Source: Piliocolobus tephrosceles (lineage: Eukaryota; Chordata; Mammalia; Primates; Cercopithecidae). Taken from it: a stretch of DNA of 64,000 nt. The stretch is taken from positions 126,609,917 to 126,673,916 of the forward strand of contig NC_045435.1 of assembly GCF_002776525.5 (NCBI RefSeq). The letters run 5' to 3'. The notes below the pieces were generated by a model. The model was not told the origin of the DNA. It ran no database searches and saw nothing but the letters and a program-made list of their open reading frames with translations. Below are positions 25,466 through 37,841 of this stretch, piece after piece; the stretch's first letter is position 1, and every line of letters starts with the position of its first letter. The position numbers and the translations under genes were made by a program.

Positions 25466-28030
25466 ACTGGCAAACTGGATAAAGAGTCAAGACCCATCAG
25501 TCTGCTGTCTTCAGGAGACCCATCTCACATGCAGAGACATACATAGGCTCAAAATAAAGGGATGGAGGAAGATCTACCAAGCAAATGGAGAACAAAAAAA
25601 AAAAAAGCAGGGGTTGCAAATCTAGTCTCTGATAAAACAGACTTTAAACCATCAAAGATCAAAAGAGACAAAGAAGGCCATTACATCATGATAAAGGGAT
25701 CAATTCAACAGGAGGAGCTAACTATCCTAAATATATATGCTCCCAATACAGGAGCACGCAGATTCATAAAGCAAGTCCTTAGAGACTTACAAAGAAACTT
25801 AGACTCCCATACAATAATAATGGGAGACTTCAACACTCCACTGTCAACATTAGACAGACCAACGAGACAGAAAGTTAACAAGGATATCCAGGAATTGAAC
25901 TCATCTCTGCACCAAGCGGACCTAATAGACATCTATAGAACTCTCCACGCCAAGTCAACAGAATATACATTCTTCTCAGCACCGCATCTCACTTATTCCA
26001 AAATTGACCACATATTTGGAAGTAAAGCACTCCTCAGCAAATGTAAAAGAACATAAATTATATCAAACCGTCTCTCAGACCACAGTGCAATCAAACTAGA
26101 ACTCAGGACTAAGAAACTCAATCAAAACCGCTCAACTACATGGAAACTGAACAATCTGCTCCTGAATGACTACTGGGTACATAACGAAATGAAAGCAGAA
26201 ATAAAGATGTTCTTCGAAAACAATGAGAACAAAGAAACAACATACCAGAATCTCTGGGACACATTTAAAGCAGTGTGTAGAGGGAAATTTATAGCACTAA
26301 GTGCCCACAAGAGAAAGCAGGAAAGATCTAAAATTGACACTCTAACATCACAATTAAAAGAACTAGAGAGGCAAGAGCAAACACATTCAAAAGCTAGCAG
26401 AAGGCAAGAAATAACTAAGATCAAAGCAGAACTGAAGGAGATAGAGACACAAAAAACCCTCCAAAAAATCAATGAATCCAGGAGTTGGTTTTTTGAAAAG
26501 ATCAACAAAATTGACAGACCGCTAGCAAGACTAATAAAGAAGAAAAGAGAGAGGAATCAAATAGACACATTAAAAAATGATAAAGGGGATATCACCACCG
26601 ACCCCACAGAAACACAAACTACCAACAGAGAATACTTTAAACACCTCTATGGAAATCAACTAGAAAATCTAGAAGAAATGGATAATTTCCTGGACACGTA
26701 CACTCTTCCAAGACTAAACCAGGAAGAAGTTGAATCCCTGAATAGACCAATAGCAGTCTCTGAAATTGAGGCAACAATTAATAGCCTACCCACCAAAAAA
26801 AGCCCTGGACCAGATGGATTCACAGCTGAATTCTACCAGAGGTACAAGGAGGAGCTGGTACCATTCCTTCTGAAACTATTCCAATCAATAGAAAAAGAGG
26901 GAATCCTCCCTAACTCATTTTATGAGGCCAACATCATCCTGATACCAAAGCCTGGCAGAGACACAACAAAAAAAGAGAATTTTAGACCAATCTCCCTGAT
27001 GAACATCGATGCAAAAATCCTCAATAAAATACTGGCAAACCGGATTCAGCAGCACATGAAAAAGCTTATCCACCATGATCAAGTGGGCTTCATCCCTGGG
27101 ATGCAAGGCTGGTTCAACATTCGCAAATCAATAAACGTAAGCCAGCATATAAACAGAACCAAAGACAAGAACCACATGATTATATCAATAGATGCAGAAA
27201 AGGCTTTTGACAAAATTCAACAGTCCTTCATGCTAAAAACGCTCACTAAATTCGGTATTGATGGAACATACCTCAAAATAATAAGATCTATTTATACACA
27301 CCCACAGCCAATATCATACTGAATGGGCAAAAACTGGAAAAATTCCCTTTGAAAACTGGCACAAGACAGGGATGCCCTCTCTCACCACTCCTATTCAACA
27401 TAGTGTTGGGAGTTCTGGCTAGGGCAATCAGGCAAGAGAAAGAAATCAAGGGTATTCAGATAGGAAAAGAAGAAGTCAAATTGTCCCTGTTTGCAGATGA
27501 CATGATTGTATACTTAGAAAACCCCATCGTCTCAGCCCAAAACCTTCTTAAGCTGATAAGCAACTTCAGCAAAGTCTCAGGATACAAAATTAACGTGCAA
27601 AAATCACAAGCATTCTTAAACACCAGTAACAGACAAGCAGAGAGCCAAATCAGGAATGAACTTCCATTCACAATTGCTTCAAAGTGAATAAAATACCTAG
27701 GAATCCAACTTACAAGGGATGTAAACGACCTCTTCAAGGAGAACTACAAACCACTGCTCAGTGAAATCAAAGAGGACACAAACAAATGGAAGAACATACC
27801 ATGCTCATGGATAGGAAGAATCAATATCGTGAAAATGGCCATACTGCCCAAGGTTATTTATAGATTCAATGCCATCCCCATCAAGTTACCAATGAATTTC
27901 TTCACCGAATTGGAAAAAACTGCTTTAAAGTTCATATGGAACCAAAAAAGAGCCCGCATTGCCATGACAATCCTAAGTCAAAAGGACAAAGCTGGAGGCG
28001 TCACGCTACCTGACTTCAAACTATACTACA
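25466..28030 (+). pseudogene. L1 ORF2 endonuclease/reverse transcriptase, decayed (L1 no. 3)
   Basis: Encodes, in order, most of the APE-type endonuclease and the reverse transcriptase. Endonuclease landmarks: a QETH-like glutamate codon at 25,512-25,523, MGDFNTPLS (about 25,819-25,845), SKIDHIFG (about 26,000-26,020) and the SDH motif near 26,070. RT landmarks: SPGPDGFTAEFYQ (about 26,800-26,840), the DAEKAFD aspartates (27,191-27,211), QGCPLSPLLFN (from about 27,365) and the catalytic FADD (27,490-27,501). Breaks: an expanded A-run near 25,593-25,605 shifts frame; a stop replaces glutamate at 26,054-26,056; a one-base deletion near 27,297 shifts frame again; a stop replaces arginine at 27,685-27,687. 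The catalytic motifs survive as sequence but no single frame joins them. Confidence 0.92.
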
Positions 28031-28042
28031 AGGTTATTTCTT
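28031..28042 (+). repeat. Target-site duplication, right copy, L1 no. 3
   Basis: Identical to 24,009-24,020; m7 continues with attcaggatattctaaag. The first few bases also match L1, so the exact edge is ambiguous by 2-3 bases. Confidence 0.82.
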
Positions 28043-29189
28043 ATTCAGGATATTCTAAAGAGCGTTTCCAAATGTCATTTCTCAGATTCCACAGAAACAG
28101 TGATTTGAAACTCCTCATTCCAAAGAATGATTATCTCTATGAGATGAATACAAACATCACAAAATAGTTGTGCAGAAAGCTTCTCTCCAATTTTCGATGT
28201 AAGAAATTTCCTTGCTCGACACAGGCCTCCGGTTGCCAATTAGTATCTCTTCACAGAACCCTCAAAGACTGACTTTCAAACTGTGAAATATAGAGGAAGC
28301 TTTAACTCTGTGAAAAGAATGGACATGTCAGAGAGCAGTTTCTTCGAGTGCTGCTTTCTGTTTTTTTTGGACGACGATTCACTTTTTGTCCTAGACTTCA
28401 ATGTGTTCTGAATGTCATTGTTTTGATTTTACAGAAACAGTGTTCAAACTGTGCCTTATGACAAGAAAGTTTCAACTCCCTGAGTGGAATGCTCACATCA
28501 TGAAGCAGTTTCTCAGAAAGCTTATCTCCAATTTTTGTCTCACTATATTTCGTATTTCACCGTAGGCCCAAATGTGATCCCAAATATCCTTTCACAGATC
28601 CATGAATAAGGGAGTTTCCAAGCTGCATAATATAAAGAAAGCTTTACCTCTGTGAGATGAATAAACATAGCAAAAAACAGATTCACAGTCAGCTTCTTTC
28701 CAGGTTTATCTGCAGATATTTCCTTTTTCACCGTAATCTTGAATGTGCTCTCAAAGGTCCCTTCTTGGATCCGTCCATGACAGTTTCCAAGGTGCGTAAT
28801 GTAAAGAAAGCTTTGCTATGTGAGATGATTAAACATATCACAGAGTAGTTACCTACAAAACGTCTTTACAGGTTTTGACTGAGGCTATTTCCCTTTTCAC
28901 CTTCAGCATCAACATGCTCCCGAATATTACTTGGTACCTGTTTCTCCCAAAGTGTTTCCTTGACGCTGTATGAGAAGAGAGGTATCACACTGTGACTGGA
29001 ATGCACACGTCACAAAGCAGTTCCTCAGAAAGCTTCTCTCCAGTTCCTTTCTGAACATATTTCCTTTTTCACTGTTAGCCTCAAAGTGCTCCTGAATATC
29101 CCATCACACGCTAAACATACACAGTGTTAGAAAACTGCTCAGTGAAAAGAGAGGCTTAACTGAGCATGAGGAATTAAGACGACACAGGG

Positions 29190-31412
29190 CATTTTCACAG
29201 AAAGCTTCCTACTGGATTTTTCCAGAGGATATTTTATTCTCCATATTTAAGGATCATTCCGAAATGTCCTTCTTCAGATGCCACAAAAAGAGTGATTTCA
29301 AGCTGCTCAATCCAAAGAATGGTTTAACTCTTAGAGATGAATACACACATCACAAAGCAGTTGCTCAGAAAGTTTCTCTGCAAGTTTCACCGGAAGACGT
29401 TACCGTGTTCACCACAAGCCTCCGGGCGTCATTAAATATCCTTTCACAGATTCTTCAAAGACAGAGTTTTGAAACTGGACAACATAGAGGAAACATTAAC
29501 ACTGAAGTGAATGCACATATCATAGAGCAGATTCTTGGAACGCTTCTTCCTATTTTTTATTTCAGTATATTTCACTATTCGTCATAGTCCTCAATGTGAA
29601 CCGAAATATCACTTTTTCGGTTTCACAGGTACAGTGTTCAAACACTGCCTTGTGAGAAAAGAGGTATCACTCCCTGAGTGGAATGCATACGTCACAAAGT
29701 AGTTTCTCAGAAAGCTTCTATCCAGTTTTTATCTGAAAATAACTCCTCTTTCACCATAGGCCTGAATGTGCTCCCCAATGTCCCTTCGCGGATCCGTGCC
29801 TTGCGGAGTTTCCAAACTGCATAATATGAGATAAGTTTTAACTATGCAAGATGAATAAATATATCTAACACAGAGCAGTTTCACAGAAATCTTCTCTCCA
29901 GTTTTTCTCTCAGGATATTTCCTTTTTCACCGTAGCCCTCCCTATACTCCCGGAAGTCTCTTGGTAGCTTTTTCTCCAAAAGGGATTCTGAAATCCTATA
30001 TGAGAAGAAGGGTATATTTCTGTCAGTGGAACACTCACGTCACAAAGCAGCTCCTCAGTAAACTTCTCTGCAGTTTCTATTTAAAGACGTTTTCTTTCTC
30101 ATGGTAAGCCTCAAAGAGTTTCAGAATAACACTTTGCAGACTAAACAAAAACAGTGTTATGATACTGCTCTATGAATATTGAAGGTTAACTGTGTGAGCA
30201 GAATTCACGTGACACAGAGGAGTTTCACAGAATGATTCCATCTGGTTTTCCCTGAGGTTACTACTTTTTCAGGATATTCTAAAGAGCGTTTCCAGATGTC
30301 CTTTCTCAGATTCCACAGAAAGAGTGATTTCAAACTGCTCAATCCAAAGAATCATATAACGCATCAGATGAATACAAAAATCACAAAAGAGTTGCACGGA
30401 AAGATTTTCTCCCATTTTTCAGGAGCACATTTCCTTGCTCGACACAGGATTCCAGTTGCCACTTACTATCCCTTTGCAGCAACCTCAAAGACCGACTTTC
30501 AAACTGGGGAATGTAGAGGAAGCTTTAACCCTGTGAAAAGAATGGACATGTCAGAGAGCAGCTTTTTTGAGTGCTTCTGTCTCCTTTATTGGGCGACTTT
30601 TGACTTTTTGCCGTAGTCTTCAATGTGCTCTGAATATCACTCTTTTAATTTTACAGGAACAGAGTTCCAACAGTGCCTTATGAGAAGAAAGTTATAGCTG
30701 CCAGAGTGGAATGCACACATCACCAAGCATTTCCCAGAAAGCTTCTCTCCAGTTTTTAACTGACTATAATTCCTATTTCACCATAGGCCCGAATGTGATC
30801 CCAAATATCCCATCGCGGATACATCCACGAGGGAGTTTCCGAGCTGTGAAATGTAAAGAAAGCTTCAGCTATGTGAGATGATTAAACATAGCAAAAAGCA
30901 GATTCACAGAAAGCTTATTTCCAGTTTATTTCTGAAGATATTTCCTTTTTCACCATAGTCAAGAATGTGCTCCCTAAAGTCCCTTCGTGGATCCGTCCAC
31001 AGCAGTTTCCAAGCTGTGTAATGTAAAGAAAGCTTTATCTATGGGAGATGATTACACATATCACAGAGTACTTTCCTAGAAAGCTTCTTTCCAGTTTTTG
31101 TCTGAGGCTATTTCCCTTTTCATCATTGGAATCAACATGCTCCCGAATATCACTTGCTACCTGATTCTCCAAAAGGGTTTCCCTGACGCTGTATAAGAAG
31201 AGAGGTATAATACTGTGAGTGGAATGCACACATTACAAAGCATTTCCTCGGAAAGCTTCTCTCCAGTTTCGGTCTGAACATATTTCCTTTTCCACCGTTA
31301 GCCTCAAAGTACTCCCGAGAATCCCATCATGCGCTGAACATACACAGGACTAGAAAACTGCTCAATGAAAAGAGAGGCTTACATGAGTGAGAGGAATTAA
31401 GACGACACAGAG
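29190..31412 (-). repeat. HOR copy 11, complete 13-mer
   Basis: 2,223 bp, thirteen monomers in order. A second exact pJalpha-type 17-mer lies at 29,919-29,935 in m5. Confidence 0.88.
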
Positions 31413-33640
31413 CAGTTTCACAGAAAGCTTCCTTCTGGATTTTACCTGAGAATATTTATTTCACCATATTCCTAGGATCGTTCCCAAATGTCCTTCCTCA
31501 GATTCCACAAAAACAGTGATTTCATGCTGCTCAATCCAAAGAATGGTTTAACTCTAGGAGACGAATACAAACATAGCAAAGCAGTTGCTCAGAACGTTTC
31601 TCTGCAGGATTGATCGGAAGCCGTTTCCTATCTCACTAGAAGCCTGCAGGCATCCCAAAATATCCCTTCCCAGATTCTCCAAGACAGATTTTCGAAATTC
31701 TGCAACATAGAGTAAGCATTAACTCTGCGAAGTGAATGCACATATCAGAGAGCAGATTCTTGGAATGCTTCTTCCTCGATATCATTTCTGTTTATTTAAC
31801 TATTTGCCATAGTCCTCAATGCGTTCCAAAATATCACTTTTTTGGTTTCACAGGAACAGTGTTCAAACACGGCCTTGTGAGAAAAGAGGAATAACTCTCT
31901 GAGTGGAATGCATACATCACAAAGTAGTTTCTCAGAAAGCTTTTATCCAATTTTTATCTGAAGATATCTTGTCTTTCACCGTAGGGCTGAAAGTGCTCCC
32001 GAATGTCCATTTGTGGATCTATGCATGACAGAGTTTCCAAACTGCATAATGTAATTAAAATTTTAACTAAGCGAGATGAATAAATATATGTAACACAAAG
32101 CAGCTTCACAGAAATCTTCTTTCCAGTTTTTGTCTGAGGATATTTTCTTTTTCACCATAGTTGTTGCTATACTCCCAAATATCTCTTGGTAGCTTTCTCT
32201 CCAAAAGGGATTCCGGAATACTCTAGGAGAAGAAAGGTGTATTCCTGTGAGTGGAATGCACACGCCACAAAGTGGCGACTCAGAAAGTTTCTCTCCAATT
32301 TCTATCCAAAGACGTTTCCTTTCTCACCGTAAGCCTCAAAGCACTCCAGAATATCCCTTCGCAGAATAAACAAAAACAGTGATATGATACAGCTCAATGA
32401 AAAGAGAAGTTTAGCTGTGTGAGAGGAATTCACGTGACACAGAGCAGTTTCACAGAAAGCTTCCTGATGCTTTCTCTCTGAGGTTATTTCTCTTTCAGGA
32501 TGTTCTAAAGAGCGTTTCCAATGTTGTTTCTCAGATTACACAGAAAGAGTGATTTCAAACTGCTCAATCCAAGCAATGATTTAACTCTATGAGATGAATA
32601 CAACCATCACAAAACAGTTGCGCAGAAAACTTCTCTCCGATTTTCGATGGAAAACATTTCCTTGCTTCACAGAGGCCTCCGGTCGCCACTTACTATCACT
32701 TCGCAGAACCCTCAAAGACCGACTTTCAAACTGGGAATGTACAGTAAGCATTAACCCTGTGAAAAGAATGGACATGTCAGAGAGCAGTTTCTTCGAGTTC
32801 TTTTTTCTGTTTTTTATTGGACGACATTTCACTTTCTGCCATAGTCTTCAATGTGCTCTGAATACAACTCTCTTGGTTTTACAGGAACAGTGTCCAAACT
32901 GTGGCTTATTAGAAGAAAGTTATAACTCCCTGAGTGGAATGCACACATCACCAAGCAGTTTCTCAGAAGGCTTCTCTCCAGTTTTTATCTGACTATATTT
33001 CCTTTTTCACCATAGACTCGAAGGTGATCCCAATTATCCCTTGGCGGATCAATCCATGAGGGAGTTTCCAAGCTGCATAATGTAAAGTAAGCTTCATCTA
33101 TGTGAGATGAATGAACACAGCAAAAAGCACATTCACAGAAAGCTTCTTTCCAGTTTTTATCTGAAGATATTTCCTTTTTCACCATAGTCCAGAATGTGCT
33201 CCCGAAGGTCCCTTCATGGATTTGTCCTTGACAGTTTCCAAGCTGCGTAATGTAAAGATAGCTTTATCTATGTGAGATGACTACATATATCACAGAGTAG
33301 TTTCCTAGAAAGCTTCCTTCCAGTTTTTGTCTTAGGCTATTTCCCTTTTCACCATCAGCATCAACTTGCTCCCGAATATCACTTGGTACCTGTTTCTCCA
33401 AAAGGGATTCCCTACGCTGTAAGAGAAGAGAGGTATAACACTGGGACTGGAATGCACACATCACAAAGCAGTTTGTCGGGAAGCTTCTCTACAGTTTCAG
33501 TCTGAACATATTTCCTTTTTCACCATTAGCCTCAATGTGCTCCCGAATATCCCATCACACGCTAAAGATACACAGGCCTAGAAAACTGCTCAATGTAAAT
33601 GGAGGCTTTTCTGAGTGAGAGGAATTAAGACGACACAGAG
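31413..33640 (-). repeat. HOR copy 12, complete 13-mer
   Basis: 2,228 bp, thirteen monomers in order, no insertion seen. Confidence 0.88.
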
Positions 33641-35865
33641 GAGTTTCACAGAAAGCTTCCTTCTGGATTTTACCTGACGATGTTTCTTTTTCCATATTCT
33701 AAGTATCGTTCCCAAATGTCCTTCCTCAGATTCCACAAAAACAGTGATTCTAAGCTGCTCAATCCAAAGAATGATTTAACTATATGACACGAATACACAC
33801 ATCACAAAGTAGTTGCTCTGAACGTTTCTCTGCTGGTTTCATTGGAAGACATTTCCTCGCTCACCACAAGCCTCCGAGCTTCACTAATTATCACTTTCCA
33901 GATTATTAAAGACAGAGTTTCGAAACTGGGCAACATAGAATAAGCATTAACTCTGTGAAGTGAATGCACATATCAGAGAGCAGATTCCTGGAACGCTTCT
34001 TCCTCGATTTTATTTCAGGATATTTCACTATTCGCCATAGTCCTCAATGCTTTCCGAAATATCACATTTTCGGTTTCACAGGAACAGTGTTCAAACTCTG
34101 CCCTGTGAGAAAAGAGGTATAACTCCTGGAGTGGAATGCATACATTACAAAGTAGTTTCTCAGAAAGCTTCTATCCATTTTTTATCTGAAGATATCTCCT
34201 CTTTCACCGTAGTCCTGAATGTGCTCCCGAATGTTCCTTCGTGGATCTGTGCATGACGGAGTTTCCAAACTGCGTAATATAACTAAGGTTTCAACTATGT
34301 GAGACGAAAAATTATATCTAACACAAAGCAGTTTCACAGAAATCTTCTTTCCGGTATTGTCTGAGGATATTTCCTTTTTCACCATAGCTGTCCCTATACT
34401 CCCGAACTTCTTGGTAGCTTTTTCTTCAAAGGGGATTCTGGAATCCTCTAAAGAAGAAAGGTATATTTCTGTGAGTGGAATGCACACGTCACAAAGCAGC
34501 TCCTCAGAAAGCTTCCCTCCAGTTTCTATCTGAAGTTGTTTCCTTTCTCACCCAAAGCCTCAAAGCCCTCCAGATTGTCTCTTTGCAGACTAAGCAAAAA
34601 CAGTGTTATGATACAGCTCAATGAAAAGAGAAGCTTAACAGTGTGAGGGGAATTCACGTGACACAGAGCAGTTCCACAGAAAGCTTCCTTCTGGTTTCTC
34701 TCTGAGGTTATTTCTTTTTCAGGATATTCTAAGAAGCGATTCCAAATTTGCTTTCTCAGATTTCACAGAAACAATGATTTCAAACTGCTCAATTCAAAAA
34801 TAATTTAACAATAAGAGATGAATACAAACATCACAAAAGCGTTGCGCAGAAAGCTTCTCTCTGATTTTCGATGAAAGACACTTCCTTGCCTCACACAGCC
34901 CTCCAGTCGTCACTTACTATCCCTTCGCAGAAACCTAACAGACCGACTTTCAAACTGGGAAATGTAGAGTAAGCTTTAACCCTGTGAAAAGAATGGACAT
35001 GTCAGAGAGCAGTTTCTTCGAGTGCTTATTTCTTTTTTCTATTGGACGACATTTCACTTTTTGCCATAGTCTTCAATGTGCTCTGAATATCACTCTTTTG
35101 GTTTTACAGGAACAGTGTTCAAACTGTGCCTTATGAGAAGAAAGTTATAACTCCCTGAATGGAATGCACACATCACCAAACAGTTTCTCAGAAAGCTTCT
35201 CTCCAGTTTTTATCTGACTATATTTCGTGTTTCACCATAGGCTCGAATGTGATCACAAATATCCCTTCACGGATCCATCCATGAAGGATTTTCCAAGCTG
35301 CATAATATAAAGAAAGCTTCATCTATGTGAGATGAATAAACGTTGCAAAAACCAAATTCACAGAAAGCTTCTTTCCAGGTTTTATCTGAAGATATTTCCT
35401 TTTTCACCAGAGTCCTGAATGTGCTCCTGAAGGTCCCTTCGTGGATTCGTCCATGACAGTTTCCAAGCTGTGTAATGTAAAGAAACCTTTATCTATGTGA
35501 CTTGATAACATGTATCTCAGAGAAGTTTCCTAGAAAGCTTCTTTCCAGTTTTTCTCTGAGGCTTTTTCCCTTTTCACCATTGGCATCAACATGGTCCCGA
35601 ATATCACATGGTACCTGTTTCTCCTAAAGGGTTTCCACCACGCTGTATGAGAAGAGAGGTATAACACTGTGACTGGAATGCACACATCACAAAGCAGTTC
35701 CTCGGAAAGCTTCTCGCCAGTTTCGGTCTAATCATATTTCCTTTTTATCCTTACCCTCCAAGTGCTCCCGAATATCCCATCACACGCTAAAGATACACAG
35801 GGCTAGAAAACTCCTCAATGAAAAGAGAGGCTTTTCTGAGTGAGAGGAAGTAAGATGACACAGAG
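33641..35865 (-). repeat. HOR copy 13, complete 13-mer
   Basis: 2,225 bp, thirteen monomers in order, no insertion seen. Confidence 0.88.
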
Positions 35866-37841
35866 CAGTTTCACAGAATGCTTCCTTCTGCATTTTAAAT
35901 GAGGATATTTCCTTCTCCATATTCTACGGATCCTTCCCTAATATTCTTTCTAAGATGCCAAAAAAAGAGTGATTTCACACTGCATCATCCAAAGAAAGGT
36001 TTAACTCTAGGTGACGAATACACACATCGCAAAGTAGTTTGCTCAGAACGTTCCTCTGCAGGTTTCATCGCATGACGTTTCCTCGCTCAACACAAGCCTC
36101 CGGGCATCACTAAATATCCCTTCACAGATTCTTCAAAGACAGAGTTTCGAAACTGGGCAACATAGAGTAAGCATTAACCCTGTGAAGTCAAGGCACCTAT
36201 CAGAGAGCAGATTCTTGGAACGCTTCTTCCTCGATTTTATTTCACTACATTTCACTATTTGCCATAGTCCTCACAGCTTTCCGAAATATCACTTTTTCTG
36301 TTTCACAGGAACAGTGTTCAAAAACTGCCTTGTGAGTAAAGATGTATAACTCCCTGAGTGGAATGCATGCATCACAAAGTAGTTTCTGAGATAGCATCTA
36401 CCCAGTTTTTATCTGAAGATATCTACTCTTTCACCATAGGCCTGAATGTTCTCCTGAATGTCCTTTAGCAGATCTGTGCACGACGGAGTTTCCAAACGGC
36501 GTAATATAATTAAAGTTTACCTATGCGAGACGAATAAATATATCTAACACAAAGGAGTTTCACAGAAATCTTCTTTCCATTTTTTGTCTGAAGATATTTC
36601 CTTTTTTCACCATAATCATCGCTCTACTCCTGAATATTTCTTCATAGCTTTTTCTCCAAAAGGAAATCTGGAATCCTCTAGGAGAAGAAATATATATTTC
36701 TGTGAATGGAATGCGCACATCCCAAAGCAGCTCCTCAGAAAGCATCTCTCCAGTTTCTATCTGAAGACGACTCCTTTCTCAACATAAGCCTCAAAGCACT
36801 CGTGAATATCCCTTCGTAGCCTAAACAAAAGCAGTGTTATGATACAGCTCAATGAAAAGAGAAGCTTAACTGTGTGAGCGGAATTCACGTGTCACAGTGT
36901 AGTTTCACAGAAACCTTCCTTCTGGTTTCTCTCTGAGGTTTTTTGTTTTTCAGGATATTCCCAAGAGCGTTTCCAAATGTCTTTTCTCAGATTCCACAGA
37001 AACAGTGATTTCAAACTGCTCAATCCAAAGGATAATTTAGCTCTATGAAATGAACACAAGCATCAGGAACAGGTTGCACAGACAGATTCTCTACAATTTT
37101 CGATGAAAGTCATTTCCTTGCCTCACACAGGCCTCAGGCTGCTGCTTAGTATCCCTTCTCAGAACCCTCAAAGCCCGACTATCCAACTTGGAAATGTAGA
37201 GTAAGCTTTAAGCCTGTGAAAACAATGGACATTTCAGAGAGCAGTTTCTTCGAGTGCTTCTTTCTGTTTTTTGTTGGACGACATTTCACTTTGTGCCATA
37301 GTCTTCAATGTCCTCCGAGTATCAGTCTTTTGCTTATACAGGAACAGTGTTCAAACTGTGCCTTATGAAACGAGAGTTATAACTCCCTGAGGGGAAAGCA
37401 CACATCACCAAGCAGTTTCTCAGAAAGCTTCTCTCCACTTTTTATCTGACTGTATTTCCTATTTCACCAGAGGACAGACTGTGATCCCAAACATCCACGA
37501 GGGAGTTTCCAAGCTGTGTAATGTAAATAAAGTTTCATTTATGTAAGATGACTAAACATAGTAAAAAGCAGATTCACTGAAAGCTTCTTTCCTGTTTTAA
37601 TCTGAAGGTATTTCCTTTTTCACCAGAGTCCAGAATGTACTCCCGATAGTCCCTTCGTGGATCCGTCCATGACAGTTTCCAAGCTGCATAATTTAAAAAA
37701 GCTTCATCTATGTGAGATGATTATACATATCACAGAGTCATTTCCTAGAAAGCTTCTTTCCAGTTTTTGTATGAGGCTATTTCCCTTTTCACCATCGGAA
37801 TCAACATGCTCCTGGATATCTCTGGGTACCTGTTTCTCCAA
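35866..37841 (-). repeat. HOR copy 14, m1-m12, truncated at 37,841
   Basis: 1,976 bp. Ends within m12 (gtttctccaa) where sequence jumps directly into m2 of the next copy (aaagcagttgctcagaacg). About 20 bp are also missing in m10 near 37,482. Confidence 0.85.

Larger units (their letters stand above)
24021..28030 (-). mobile_element. L1 no. 3, ~4.0 kb, 5' inversion (twin priming)
   Basis: Largest insertion. From the left: T-rich tail, antisense 3' UTR (to 24,256), antisense ORF2 C-terminal half (to about 25,465). Then comes a + strand segment (25,466-28,030) with the ORF2 endonuclease and reverse transcriptase regions. The + segment begins about 35 codons into ORF2, so 5' UTR, ORF1 and ORF2 start are absent. 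It ends at ctatactaca, the same L1 point at which the antisense part begins, with about 10 bases overlap. That contiguity, the flanking 12-bp duplication and the inner junction at the truncated 5' end are hallmarks of twin priming. An extra tgtag sits beside the inner junction. Confidence 0.95.
22945..29189 (-). repeat. HOR copy 10, interrupted by a 4-kb L1 in m7
   Basis: After removing L1 no. 3 and one 12-bp target copy, 2,223 bp remain, exactly 13 monomers. The break is inside m7, between its gaggttatttctt word on both sides. Confidence 0.9.

Noticed and set aside
24021..28030. Possibly active L1
   Set aside because: It lacks 5' UTR, ORF1 and the start of ORF2, is internally inverted, and ORF2 has frameshifts and stops.
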